DNA of 64,000 bases from Planctomycetota bacterium (lineage in GTDB: Bacteria > Planctomycetota > PLA2 > JAEUHO01), in assembly GCA_020631815.1 (NCBI GenBank), contig JACKGW010000012.1:1-64000 (forward strand), in the 5' to 3' direction. The notes under the pieces are model-generated. The model did not search any database, had not been told where the DNA came from, and saw nothing but the letters and a program-made list of their open reading frames with translations. Within the stretch, counting starts at the first letter, position 1. Every line of letters starts with the position of its first letter. Position numbers and translations under genes: made by a program. Shown piece by piece: positions 6,771 to 15,858 of the stretch.

Positions 6771-8258
6771 TCACCCGGCGTCCCACGGCTCCAGGGCGAC
6801 GTCCAGCCGAAGCACCTGATGGGCGGGCAGGTCGAGGTCGGGGAGGCGCGTCGGCCTGTACCCGGCGGCATGCAGCACCAGCCCCGCGTAGGGGCCCGGC
6901 CGACCCTGCCAGCAGGGCTCGGCATCGGCCTGACCACGGGCCACCACTTCGCCGCGCTGCGCCAGGGCCCAGTGCTCCAGCACGAGCAACTCGTCCCCGA
7001 AGCGGATGTCGTGCGGACACAACACGAGGTACCCGCCCGCGCGCACCTGGATCACGACGTCCCTCCGACCGGCCTGCACGTGGGGCTCGACGTGCCAGAT
7101 CCCGCTCCCGGCCAGCAGGTTGGGTTGCCCCAGGAACGCGATGAGGTCGTGGTGCCCCTCGGGGACGCCCTCGAGGTGGAACGCTCCACCCCGCTCGATC
7201 TGGGCCGCGGGAAACCAGTGCCGGGCCCGGATGTGGCCGCCTTCGGGTGCACCGGGCGGACGGCGCACCACACCGGACAGCGAGGTCACGCGGGGCACGC
7301 GCAGCGTGCCCAGGTTGATCGTGCGCCCCTCCCGCGTGTCCAGCGGGCGAACCAAGCCGGCGACGGCGCGGCCATCGTCCTGGAACGACCTGCGGCTGGC
7401 ACGCACGACGAGGATTGCGCGCGGCATGGGCACGCGCTCCAGACGAAACTCACCCGTGTCGGCGACCTCGGCGCATGTCTCCACGGCGGCGAGCGGGTGC
7501 AGGTCGGGCTCGAGCGCGTACACCTCGAGCCTGCGGGCCGTCACGTCCGCGGGCAGCTCCACGCGACCGGTCACCGTGACGGACGGGGGCAGCACGACGC
7601 ACGAAGGGGTTCGCCGGAGCAGGCGCTCCATGGGCACGTGGCGATCACGCCAACGGGTACGCCCCGGCGTGCGCACCAAGGCCTGCAGGTGCCAGTCCGG
7701 GTGCGCCGCCAGCGGTGGGAACTCGATCTCGCCGTGCGAGTTGCTGAGCGCGTCGAGGACCTGGATCTCCCGCTCGTAGCTGGGCAAGTCCAGCCGATCG
7801 CGCGAAGCGACGACGGTGGCTCGCACGCCCGACAGCCCACGGCCCGTGCGCGTCACGGCGCGCAGGCGCGGCTGGATGTGGCCGCCCAGGCGCAGCTCGA
7901 GCCCCAGCTCGGGCACGGCGTCGAGCGACCCTCGCCAGGGCGTCGTGACTTCACCCTCGTGCGTGGCAAAGACGACGTGCTCGAGGTCGCCCTTGTTGGC
8001 CAAGCGCGAGTCGGCCGTCGCGACGCGCCACGTGCCGTCCGGACCGCTGGTGGCGTGGAGGGAGCGGCGTGCACGACCGAGCAGCTTGGCGAGCTCGGAC
8101 GAGCGAAGCAGGACGATCTCGCCCTCGGGGCTGGAGGTGAACTCGACGCGCTGGTCGACGGGCAGCTCGGGGGCCATGGGCACGATGTGCACGGACGCAC
8201 CGGCGGCGGGCTTGTCGTCCGCTCCCAGCACGGTCCCGTACCACCCGACCTCGCTCAC
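6771..8258 (-). CDS. Carboxypeptidase regulatory-like repeat protein without signal peptide
   Basis: A 495-residue protein made of beta-sandwich (CarboxypepD_reg-like) units. The unit opening G-x-V-x-x-x-x-G-x-P-x-x-G-A-x-V is visible at the very N-terminus (YGTVLGADDKPAAGASVHI), and later units begin near RAVTRTGRGLSGVRATVVA and VTGRVELPADVTARRLEVY. The GTG start has GGAGG five bases upstream, so the absence of a signal peptide looks real unless the annotated start is wrong. Related proteins at 11649, 22167 and 25626 carry a membrane or signal segment. Its role is unknown; such folds usually act in surface binding or as spacers. Confidence 0.7.
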   Translation of the reverse strand: MSEVGWYGTVLGADDKPAAGASVHIVPMAPELPVDQRVEFTSSPEGEIVLLRSSELAKLLGRARRSLHATSGPDGTWRVATADSRLANKGDLEHVVFATHEGEVTTPWRGSLDAVPELGLELRLGGHIQPRLRAVTRTGRGLSGVRATVVASRDRLDLPSYEREIQVLDALSNSHGEIEFPPLAAHPDWHLQALVRTPGRTRWRDRHVPMERLLRRTPSCVVLPPSVTVTGRVELPADVTARRLEVYALEPDLHPLAAVETCAEVADTGEFRLERVPMPRAILVVRASRRSFQDDGRAVAGLVRPLDTREGRTINLGTLRVPRVTSLSGVVRRPPGAPEGGHIRARHWFPAAQIERGGAFHLEGVPEGHHDLIAFLGQPNLLAGSGIWHVEPHVQAGRRDVVIQVRAGGYLVLCPHDIRFGDELLVLEHWALAQRGEVVARGQADAEPCWQGRPGPYAGLVLHAAGYRPTRLPDLDLPAHQVLRLDVALEPWDAG

Positions 8259-8310
8259 GTTCGCCTCCGACCCCGGACCCTCCGAGGACGCGGCCAGCGT
8301 AGCGAAGGCA

Positions 8311-8332
8311 CCGGGCCCACGCCGGGGCCCGG
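8311..8332 (-). terminator. GC hairpin between two minus-strand genes
   Basis: CCGGGCCC pairs with GGGCCCGG around a six-base loop, 14 bases beyond the stop of the intradiol-dioxygenase-like gene. It has no T-tract, so it is a terminator candidate by position only. Confidence 0.4.
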
Positions 8333-8345
8333 CGCCCGGAAAGCG

Positions 8346-9200
8346 CTACACGGTGACGACGAGCTCCGACTGGTAGCCCGCCAGCGCGGTTCCGGTCATG
8401 GCCGCCAGCTGGGAGGCGTAGCTGTCCGCGAAGATCCCGTCTGTCTGGAGCGACAGGGACGAGATGTTCTGGGCGCTCGTTTCGTAGCCCGCGGTCCCGT
8501 AGACGTCGTTGCACGACGAGGCGGGGAAGGCCAGCTGCGACGTCCGCAGCACGTTGTTCTCGCTCGTGGCCACGGCCAGGCTCTCGTACACCTCGAAGTG
8601 CACGTGCGGCCAGCGACCCGGGTAGCAACCGGGGAAGATGCTGGTGAACGTGACGGCACCCTCGGCGTCGGTCACTTGCACGCCGCGCAGGTAGTTCTCC
8701 CCCGTGACGCCACTGGAGTAGAGCGAGTAGCGCCCCAGGCGATCGCAGTGCCATGCGTAGACGGCGTAGCCGACGAGCGGCTCGCAGTCCGTCCCCGTCA
8801 GCAGGAAGCGCAGCGTCAGCGGCACGCCATCGGCCGTCGCACCCGCGCTTCCGAGGGTGGAGCGGATGTCGCTGCGGACGATGCCGGCGTCATCGAGGAC
8901 GTTGGGGCCGTTGGAGCCGTCCGCGGGGTAGGGGCCGTTCGTCTCCGAGGGGATCAAGGTGCAGAGGCCGTCCCCGGGCGGGTTGATGGTGCCCGAGCCC
9001 GAGCTGGAGCCGCCGCCGCCACAGCCGACGAAGGCCGCGCCGGCGCCAAACGCGAGGGCGCGCAGCAGCATCGTGCGCCGGTCCAGGCGCGCGGCGATGC
9101 GCCGCAGGTCTTCGGTGAGGCCCCCGTCGGGGGCGTGGTCATGGTGGGCGTGGAGGACCGGGCGCAAACGCGCCCGACGTGCGGAGCGGGAGGACTTCAT
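8346..9200 (-). CDS. Intradiol ring-cleavage dioxygenase-like Tat lipoprotein
   Basis: A 284-residue protein related to the beta subunit of protocatechuate 3,4-dioxygenase. The N-terminus has a twin-arginine motif (DRRTMLLRAL) leading into a hydrophobic stretch and a lipobox ending FVGC, followed by a Gly/Ser linker. This points to Tat export and a lipid anchor. The core shows the family motifs: NGPYPADGSNGPN, the Tyr-containing YAWHCDRLGRYSLYS and the His-x-His pair WPHVHFEV, which supply the two Tyr and two His ligands of the Fe(III) centre. Secreted relatives of this kind are common in genomes with many exported proteins, and their substrate is usually unknown. The ATG at 9200 has GGAG eight bases upstream. 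Confidence 0.85.
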   Translation of the reverse strand: MKSSRSARRARLRPVLHAHHDHAPDGGLTEDLRRIAARLDRRTMLLRALAFGAGAAFVGCGGGGSSSGSGTINPPGDGLCTLIPSETNGPYPADGSNGPNVLDDAGIVRSDIRSTLGSAGATADGVPLTLRFLLTGTDCEPLVGYAVYAWHCDRLGRYSLYSSGVTGENYLRGVQVTDAEGAVTFTSIFPGCYPGRWPHVHFEVYESLAVATSENNVLRTSQLAFPASSCNDVYGTAGYETSAQNISSLSLQTDGIFADSYASQLAAMTGTALAGYQSELVVTV

Positions 9201-9309
9201 GGGAGGGTCTCCAAGACCGGACCAATCTGCTCCCCATGCCTTGCGACACCCTGAAGCCCGCTTCGGATTCGCGGCGTGCCGGCGACTACCGTGGCGCGAG
9301 GCCATGGCG

Positions 9310-9315
9310 TAGGGT
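9310..9315 (+). promoter_or_regulatory. -10-like TAGGGT seven bases before the ilvE start
   Basis: TAGGGT ends seven bases before the ATG at 9323, and no Shine-Dalgarno lies between them. This is consistent with a leaderless transcript. No clear -35 hexamer is present. Confidence 0.35.
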
Positions 9316-9322
9316 GCGCGCC

Positions 9323-10315
9323 ATGGCGAGCTCCTTCGGAAGCGTCTTCTGCGGCACCCAGGCGGTGGCCCGGTATCGGGAGGGCGCGTGGTCGCCCGCG
9401 GTCCTCGAGCCGCTGGCCCCCTTGGCCTTGCACCCCGGGGCCCACGGCCTGCACTACGGCAGCTCGTGCTTCGAGGGCCTCAAGGCCTACCGACACGCCG
9501 ACGGCTCGGTGCACGTGTTCCGCCTCGATCGCCACGTGGCGCGCATGCAGGCCAGCGCCGACGTGCTGTGCCTCCCCAAGCCCGGGACGGAGCAGCTCAC
9601 CGAGATGGTGCTCTCCGTGGTGGACGCTGTGCGCGACGAGATCCCCGCGCTCCCCGGTGCGCTCTACATCCGCCCCTTGTTGCTGGGCACGCTCGAGAGC
9701 GTGGGCGCAGCGGGTTCACCCAGCACCGACGCCATGCTCGTCGTGATGACGTGCCCGGTGGGGGACTACTTCGCCGGCGGCATCCGCCCCTTGCGCATCG
9801 CGTTGGAGGAGCGCCGCGGTCGTGCCGCCCCGGGGTTCGGCTGCGTCAAGACCGGCTCGAACTACGCCGCGGCCCTGCGCCCCGTGCTCCACGCCAAGAA
9901 GGCGTGGAAGGCGGACCAGGTGTTGTTCTGCCCCGACGGCGACGTGCAGGAGACCGGCGCGGCCAACTTCCTGCTCATCCAGGAAGGCGCGGTCCATACC
10001 AAGCCGCTCGACGACACGATCCTGCACGGCATCACGCGCGCGTCCGTGCTCGAGCTGGCCCCAAGCCTCGGCCTTCGCGTCGACGAGAGCCCGCTCACGG
10101 TCGACGAGCTGATGTCTCGTTCCACGGATGCGGAGGCCGCGCTCTCGGGCACGGCCGCCGTCCTGACGCCCGTCGGCACCTTGATCCGCGGCGGCTACGA
10201 CCACGCCGTCGGCAACGGCCAGATGGGCCCCGTCACCAAGAAGCTGCGCGAGTCCCTCATGGCCATCCAGAGCGGCGAAGCCCCCGACACCTTCGGGTGG
10301 CTCCGCCGCGTCTGA
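9323..10315 (+). CDS. ilvE: Branched-chain amino-acid aminotransferase
   Basis: A 330-residue fold-type IV PLP aminotransferase that transfers the amino group between Leu/Ile/Val and 2-oxoglutarate. It shows the family landmarks: HYGSSCFEGLKAYR near residues 44-57, the conserved Arg patch YIRPLLLGT, the PLP lysine in GCVKTGSNYAAAL (Lys176) and the ETGAANFL loop that holds the pyridine nitrogen. The length is normal for IlvE. It is a cytoplasmic enzyme. It is convergent with the lipoprotein gene at 10320, with only four bases between stops. A close relative, D-amino-acid or aminodeoxychorismate lyase, is less likely given the FEGLKAY motif. Confidence 0.93.
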   Translation: MASSFGSVFCGTQAVARYREGAWSPAVLEPLAPLALHPGAHGLHYGSSCFEGLKAYRHADGSVHVFRLDRHVARMQASADVLCLPKPGTEQLTEMVLSVVDAVRDEIPALPGALYIRPLLLGTLESVGAAGSPSTDAMLVVMTCPVGDYFAGGIRPLRIALEERRGRAAPGFGCVKTGSNYAAALRPVLHAKKAWKADQVLFCPDGDVQETGAANFLLIQEGAVHTKPLDDTILHGITRASVLELAPSLGLRVDESPLTVDELMSRSTDAEAALSGTAAVLTPVGTLIRGGYDHAVGNGQMGPVTKKLRESLMAIQSGEAPDTFGWLRRV

Positions 10316-10319
10316 GCGG

Positions 10320-11522
10320 TCAGTCAGGCTGCGCGACCCGCACCAGGCGTCCGCCGCCCAGCAGGTCGGTGCCCACGAGCCACAGATCGTTGCCGACGAC
10401 CACCAGGCCGTTCCAGGACACGTTCTCGTCGGGCACCTCGTAGGAAGCGGTCACCCTCCCCGTCGTGGGGTCGATGAGCACAACGGCCTGGCTGCCGACG
10501 GTGATCAGGCCCCAGAAGAACGCGCCGTCGACGGCCAGTGCGCGCAAGTCCCGGTTGAAGGGCACGGTGGTCTCGACCACGTCCGGCTCGGACAGGGTGT
10601 TCATGACGTAGAAGCGGCCGAACTGGTCGTCGAACGCGCGGCCGTGGAGCCACAGGCGATCCGTGTTCGGCACGTACGCCATGGCGCGGAAGGTGATGGG
10701 CCCACCCATCTCGCTCTCGCTGCTCACGGTGTCGTACACGGTGCCGAGCGAGCGACGGTAGGCATCGCGGCTGCCTCCGCAACCGCAGTGGGTCCAGAAG
10801 TGGGAGCCCTGCACGGTCTGGGGCAGTCGGCTCTGGGTGTTGGCCAACGGGCTGAGTAGCAGGCCCGTGCCCGGGTCGAACCGCTCCAGGAACCCCTGGT
10901 CCGAAGCATAGACGAGGTCGTTGTTGTAGAGCACCAAGTCGGTGAAGAACTGCGGACGCGGCACGTCGTCGTGCTCTTCCAGGACCTGCAGCTGGCCCGC
11001 GACGACATCTTCCGGCAGCTCGGTCTGGCGCGAGAAGAGCGCGATGCGTCCGTCTTCGTCCGCCACGCCCAGAGCGTCCTCCTGCACCACGACGTACGGG
11101 AACAAGAACATGTACTGCTCGATGTCGATGTTGGAGGCGACGTCCGACGTCGGCTCGGCCGAGAAGTCGAGCACGATCGTCTCGCCGTCGTACAGCACGA
11201 ACGCACGCAGGCTCGTGATGGCGTCCGTCAGGCGATCGCGAAACCACACCTTGGCCAATCCGTCCGCTCCGACCGTCAGCGCGGTCACGTCCGTGGTCGT
11301 CGTCCAGGTGGCCAAGCCCTTGATGAAGGTCGGCAGCATCGAGCCGGACTCGAGCAGCCAGTGGCCTGCGAGGGACGCCGCCTGCGGGTCCGCGGGCGGA
11401 TCGACGGGCCCGGGCTGGGCGGGCGGGGCCTCGATGTCGGGGGCGGCGGCACTGCCTCCGCCACCGCCTCCGCAGGCGGCCAGGGGAGCAACAAAGGCAA
11501 GGAGCAGCACGAGCGAGCGCAT
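10320..11522 (-). CDS. Lipoprotein of unknown function
   Basis: A 400-residue lipoprotein. The signal peptide MRSLVLLLAFVAPLAAC ends in a lipobox with Cys17 and is followed by a Gly/Ala/Pro linker. The rest is beta-rich with repeats such as TDLVLYNNDLVYASDQGFLERFDPGTGLLL and FWGLITVGSQAVVLIDPTTGRVTASYEV. These resemble blades of a beta-propeller (WD/PQQ/NHL-like), so a propeller is the best guess. An unusual cluster HCGCGGSRD lies in the middle. The ATG has GGAGGT seven bases upstream. No enzyme motif is seen. Confidence 0.65.
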   Translation of the reverse strand: MRSLVLLLAFVAPLAACGGGGGGSAAAPDIEAPPAQPGPVDPPADPQAASLAGHWLLESGSMLPTFIKGLATWTTTTDVTALTVGADGLAKVWFRDRLTDAITSLRAFVLYDGETIVLDFSAEPTSDVASNIDIEQYMFLFPYVVVQEDALGVADEDGRIALFSRQTELPEDVVAGQLQVLEEHDDVPRPQFFTDLVLYNNDLVYASDQGFLERFDPGTGLLLSPLANTQSRLPQTVQGSHFWTHCGCGGSRDAYRRSLGTVYDTVSSESEMGGPITFRAMAYVPNTDRLWLHGRAFDDQFGRFYVMNTLSEPDVVETTVPFNRDLRALAVDGAFFWGLITVGSQAVVLIDPTTGRVTASYEVPDENVSWNGLVVVGNDLWLVGTDLLGGGRLVRVAQPD

Positions 11523-11648
11523 GGATCGACCTCCAGAACGTGGTTCCAGAGGGAGAACTCCCTGCCCTGTGCCGGCAGGGACACGCGACCCCCGATTCGC
11601 GGTGCCGCATGAACCGGATTTGCAATCGGCTACCACTAGAGGGTGCCG

Positions 11649-14600
11649 ATGTCCTCCCGACCCGCCCTGGACCCCGACGCCCTGATCGAGCACGCGGCAT
11701 TCGTGCGGCATGTGGCTCGCGCGGCGCTTCGCGGCGACGACCTCGTGGACGACGTGGTGCAGGACACGATGCTGGCGGCGCTACAAGCGACGTCCCGCCC
11801 TCGCGGTCCGGTTCGCGCATGGCTTGGGGGTGTAGCCCGCATGCGGGCGCGCAACCTCGTCCGGCAACGCATGGCCACGCGCACCCGGGAGGCTCGGGCT
11901 TCGCGGCCCGCGTCCGGTGAAGCTGTTGACGACGTGCTGGCGCGCGCCGAGGTCGGACGTCGCTTGGCCGCTGCCGTCGTCTCACTGGACGAGCCGTACC
12001 GTCGCGCCGTCTTGATGCGCTACTTCGACGGCCTGGCGCCGCGCGAGATGGCGCGCGCGCTGGACGTGCCGGTGGAGACGGCACGAACACATGTGAAGCG
12101 TGGGTTGGCGCAGCTGCGCACACGCTTGGAGTCGACGCACGAGGACGCGCCGGGTGGGTGGCGCGCAGCGCTGCTGCCGCTCGCCTCCAGCCCGCTCGGG
12201 CTGGCGGGCACGACGACCGCCGCGTCGCTAGGGGGAATGCTGATGGGGAAGAAGGCGCTTGCCGTTGGTGCGGCGCTCGCGGCGCTGGTCGGAGCCGGCG
12301 TCTGGCTGAGGCCGTGGGACGAGAAGGAGGTTGACCCCGCACTCGAAGTCGACGTGGGTCCCCTGCAGGGCGATGGCATGTCCTCGCCGTCGCTTGTCGG
12401 TCGGGGCCCGGCGCCCGCGGCCTCCGTCACCACACAGGCTCCCGCCCCTACGGGGTTCGCCCACATCGACGTGGAGGTCGTCGACATCCGGGGTCAGCCC
12501 CTCGCGAACGTGCCGGTGCGCCTGCAGACATGGGACCGCGCCTCTACGTACTCGTTCCAGGCCGGGGCGCTGGGCGAGATGGTCGACGACCCCTACGAGC
12601 TGCGCGGGCACGACATCGGTCGCCAGGTCACGCGTGACGGCGGTCGCACGCGCTTCGAGCGGCTCGACCCGACCGTGGAGTACCGCGTACTTGCCGATCC
12701 AGGCCCGCCTCTCGTGATGGCGGCTGCGCGCGGGATCGCGGCGCGAGATGGGCTGGCCGTCGTGCGCTTGCGCTTGGGTACCGGAACGCCGCTCCGCTTG
12801 CGCGTCGTCGGTCCGGACGGCCAGCATGCGCCTGCCGTCGTCAGCCTCGTGCTTGCCTCGAGCGACGAAGATCCCTCGGCGCGTTGGTCGAGCGGGCCCT
12901 GCTGGACGGACGCGGCGGGATCCCTGCGCCTTGCGGGCGTGCCGGCGGGCACCTTCCGCGCCGACGTCTTGCTTCCCGGGGTAGCACGCCGCACCGGCGT
13001 GCTCGTTCACGCGCCGGCGACCGCCGAGGTCATCATCCACCTCCGCGACGAGCCCGGGGCCACGCTCAATGGCCGCGTGCGCGATGCGGCAGGCCATCCT
13101 GTCGCCGGCGCGCGCATCGTGGCCCACTCGGGTTCCCAGCACGCCTTCGAGCCGATGACCGTGCGCTCGGTCGAGACCGACGCCTCGGGAGCCTACCGGA
13201 TCGACGGTCTCCCACCGGGGACGCTGTTGGGTGTGGAGTGCGGCGCGCGGGGCTTGGTCGGGCCGGCGCCCTTGCTCCTGCGCCGCGAGCTGCGGTCGGG
13301 TGAGAGCCTCCAGCAGGACTTCGTCTTGGCACCCGGGTGCACCATCCGTGGACACGTTCGCACGTCGGCAGGCGACGCGATCCCGACCGCCTACGTCGAC
13401 GCAATCGTGCGCTCACCGGGTAGCGGCTTGGCGTGGCAGGGGCGTGCGACGTGCGACGCCGACGGCGCGTACGAGCTCGGTTCTTTGCCGGCGGGTGCCG
13501 CCGAGCTGTCGCCGCGCGCCGCGGGGTTCGTGGCCGACCTCGAGGCAACGACCGTCTCGCTGGGCAGGGCGGGCGACGCGCACGTCGTCGAGCTCGAGCT
13601 CACGGCAGGCACGCCATTGGAAGGGGTGGTCCTTGACGAGGATGACCGACCCATCGCGGGCGCGACGCTGACGCTGCATGGCCCGTCCACCTTGTGGAAG
13701 CGCTATCCGGCGTTCGAGGTGGTCGCGACCGACGCCGAGGGACGCTTCCGCTTCCCGGGACTCCCGGAAGCCAAGCAGTACGAAGTGCGCTTGCGCGCAG
13801 GCGATGCATATCGGGTGCAGCACCTCACCGCGGGCACCTTCCACAAGCTCCGCGTGCCCACGATGGGCGAGCTTCACGGCAGGGTCGTCTGGGAAGGCGG
13901 GCCCCCGCCGGGCGCCCATGAGGTGATCGTCCGTCGCCCTGGGGGAGGGGACGGGCGCGGTCGGGGCGGTGGCGCACGGTCCGTCTCGCTGGCGGCCGAC
14001 GACACGTTCGTCGTGCGCGGTCTCGAGGCCCTGCCCATCGAGGTCCTCGTGCAGGACTGCTTCAACGACCCTGCCGGTCAGGCGCTGACGTGGGACGTGG
14101 CGCCGGGGCAGGTCATTCGGGACGTCGAGCTGCACGCAGGGCCCTTCTTGGAGGTTGCGGGTCGTGTCGTGCACGCGGACGGAGCGCCGCGCGCCGGGGT
14201 GACGGTCACCCTGACCGAGCTCACCGGGCAACACCGGCGAGCGACTCGCAGGAGCGACGCCGAGGGGGGGTTCCACTTCGTGCGCGTTCCCGTGGGTGGG
14301 TATCGCGTTACGGCTGAGGGGAGCGACGACGCGGTCGAGGTGCACGACGATGCGCGCGCCTTGCGCTTCGCCGTCGGCACGAGCCAGCGCATCACGCGAG
14401 GCGTCATCACCTTCTCCGATGGCACGCCGGTGCCGCGCGGCAACGTCGTCCACGTCGTCGCATCGGCAGGTGGTCGCACCTCGTGGCAGATGCATCCCGT
14501 ACACGCGGGAGGGTTCGAGATCGCAACCGAAGGGGACCTCGAAGCGCTGCTGCTGCGCGTCGACGAGGTCTACGAGCTGGACGGAACGCGCGCCAGCGTG

Positions 14601-15662
14601 CGCGCTTGGCGAGGAACGCACGTTGCCGGCGAGCCCTTGCGCATCGTGCTCGATCGCCTGCCCCACGTGCGCGGCGTCGTGGTGGACGATTCGGGTGCCC
14701 CGATTCCCGGCGTTCGGCTGGCGGCCCAGGTTGATCCAACCGGCAGCTCCGGCCTGACCCAGATCACGTCCGACGCGCAGGGTCGTTTCACGCTTGGGGG
14801 CGTGGAAGCGGGCCAACGCGTGCGCATCACGCCCCAGGCCGTGCCCGAGGGTTTCGCGATGCCAATGTTCGAGCCTGTCCTCGTGGGCGAGGAGGAGATC
14901 CGCCTCGTCATCCCGCGGGGTGGGGCCGAGGTGCGCGGGCGCGTGGTCGACGAGGCGGGCGAACCCGTGGCAGGCGTCCAGGTCTTCGGGGCGTTCCGAG
15001 GAGCCGCGTCGCACGCCGTTTCGGATGAGCGGGGTGCGTTCACCCTCGGCGGTTTGCCCTCTGACGCTTCAGGCTCGGTGCAGGCACGGCCGCGTAGCGA
15101 CCAACCCTACGGCACGGCGCGCGTCGCAGACGTGAGCTCGGGTGCCCGCGATGTCGTGCTTCGCCTTCCCGCGCGGGCCATGCTGCGAGGCCGTGTCCTG
15201 GGAGACCTGGGGCAGGGCGCGCAGCTCGTGTTTCGTCGGCCCACGGGGGGCGCGACGTACGCGAGCATGGGCTCTGGCGGGACGTTCCGGATCGCGGTCT
15301 CGGGCGATGGGGAGGGCGCACTCGTGCTGGTGGACGCGAGCTCCAACCAGTTCGGGCTGGTCGAGCACGTAGTACCTCCGCGGTCGAACCTCGAGATCAC
15401 GCTGCAGCCAGGCCACGTCATCGAGGGCGTCGTCGAGGGCGAGACGACGGCCGGCACGACGCACGTGAGTGCGCTTGGCACCCTGGCGATGAGCTCGGCG
15501 CGCCTAGGAGGCGACGGGCGGTTCCGCATCGCGGGCCTACCGCCGGGGAGATACACGCTCGAAGTCTGGATGGGCGATTCAGCCGGCAGTCGGGTTGCAC
15601 GGCTCGAGGGCGTCGAGGCCGGCGCGACGAACGTCCGCCTGCGGGTCGACGACACGAAGTAG
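11649..15662 (+). CDS. Membrane-tethered ECF sigma factor fused to carboxypeptidase-regulatory-like repeats
   Basis: A 1337-residue protein with three parts. Residues 5-160 are an ECF sigma factor: region 2 includes DLVDDVVQDTMLAALQATS and VRAWLGGVARMRARNLVRQR, and region 4 includes LDEPYRRAVLMRYFDGLAPREMARALDVPVETARTHVKRGLAQLR. Residues about 200-220 are a transmembrane segment after KK. The remaining 1100 residues are about a dozen beta-sandwich units with the CarboxypepD_reg signature (GRVRDAAGHPVAGARIV, then DASGAYRIDGLPPGT and similar). The sigma part must be cytoplasmic and the repeats outside the membrane. The design suggests a sensor whose sigma domain is held at the membrane and freed by proteolysis or conformational change; that mechanism is inference. 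The ATG follows GAGGG by five bases. A second protein of the same plan starts at 22167. Confidence 0.85.
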   Translation: MSSRPALDPDALIEHAAFVRHVARAALRGDDLVDDVVQDTMLAALQATSRPRGPVRAWLGGVARMRARNLVRQRMATRTREARASRPASGEAVDDVLARAEVGRRLAAAVVSLDEPYRRAVLMRYFDGLAPREMARALDVPVETARTHVKRGLAQLRTRLESTHEDAPGGWRAALLPLASSPLGLAGTTTAASLGGMLMGKKALAVGAALAALVGAGVWLRPWDEKEVDPALEVDVGPLQGDGMSSPSLVGRGPAPAASVTTQAPAPTGFAHIDVEVVDIRGQPLANVPVRLQTWDRASTYSFQAGALGEMVDDPYELRGHDIGRQVTRDGGRTRFERLDPTVEYRVLADPGPPLVMAAARGIAARDGLAVVRLRLGTGTPLRLRVVGPDGQHAPAVVSLVLASSDEDPSARWSSGPCWTDAAGSLRLAGVPAGTFRADVLLPGVARRTGVLVHAPATAEVIIHLRDEPGATLNGRVRDAAGHPVAGARIVAHSGSQHAFEPMTVRSVETDASGAYRIDGLPPGTLLGVECGARGLVGPAPLLLRRELRSGESLQQDFVLAPGCTIRGHVRTSAGDAIPTAYVDAIVRSPGSGLAWQGRATCDADGAYELGSLPAGAAELSPRAAGFVADLEATTVSLGRAGDAHVVELELTAGTPLEGVVLDEDDRPIAGATLTLHGPSTLWKRYPAFEVVATDAEGRFRFPGLPEAKQYEVRLRAGDAYRVQHLTAGTFHKLRVPTMGELHGRVVWEGGPPPGAHEVIVRRPGGGDGRGRGGGARSVSLAADDTFVVRGLEALPIEVLVQDCFNDPAGQALTWDVAPGQVIRDVELHAGPFLEVAGRVVHADGAPRAGVTVTLTELTGQHRRATRRSDAEGGFHFVRVPVGGYRVTAEGSDDAVEVHDDARALRFAVGTSQRITRGVITFSDGTPVPRGNVVHVVASAGGRTSWQMHPVHAGGFEIATEGDLEALLLRVDEVYELDGTRASVRAWRGTHVAGEPLRIVLDRLPHVRGVVVDDSGAPIPGVRLAAQVDPTGSSGLTQITSDAQGRFTLGGVEAGQRVRITPQAVPEGFAMPMFEPVLVGEEEIRLVIPRGGAEVRGRVVDEAGEPVAGVQVFGAFRGAASHAVSDERGAFTLGGLPSDASGSVQARPRSDQPYGTARVADVSSGARDVVLRLPARAMLRGRVLGDLGQGAQLVFRRPTGGATYASMGSGGTFRIAVSGDGEGALVLVDASSNQFGLVEHVVPPRSNLEITLQPGHVIEGVVEGETTAGTTHVSALGTLAMSSARLGGDGRFRIAGLPPGRYTLEVWMGDSAGSRVARLEGVEAGATNVRLRVDDTK

Positions 15663-15693
15663 GGCCCCTGGCCAGCGCGACCGGGACCAAAGT

Positions 15694-15711
15694 TGTCCGA
15701 ACGTCCGGACA
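15694..15711. promoter_or_regulatory. 18-bp palindrome, copy 1 of a tandem operator
   Basis: TGTCCGAACGTCCGGACA has six-base arms around a six-base centre. Together with its flanks (AAAGT before, CTT after) it is repeated 66 bases downstream. It lies between the sigma-fusion stop and the gene at 15859. Confidence 0.5.
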
Positions 15712-15759
15712 CTTGTCGGCCCGCAGAGCCCAGACATCAGGCATGGCCGGGACTAAAGT

Positions 15760-15777
15760 TGTCGTAACGTTCCGACA
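15760..15777. promoter_or_regulatory. 18-bp palindrome, copy 2 of a tandem operator
   Basis: TGTCGTAACGTTCCGACA has five of six arm pairs and a symmetric AACGTT centre. It shares the AAAGT and CTT flanks with copy 1. The changes between the copies keep most arm pairing, as expected for a protein-binding site. The start of the next gene is 82 bases downstream. Confidence 0.5.
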
Positions 15778-15858
15778 CTTCGCCCGCCCTGCGATGCGCG
15801 AGCGCGGATCCGTACATGCCTCCTGGAGGCCCCACGTGGGGCACCGGGAGGAGGCCCC

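Noticed and set aside
6819..9254. 811-codon open frame on the plus strand opposite the repeat protein and the dioxygenase-like gene
   Set aside because: The minus-strand genes have ribosome sites, a Tat/lipobox signal and intradiol motifs; the plus frame has none and shows the composition of a shadow frame.
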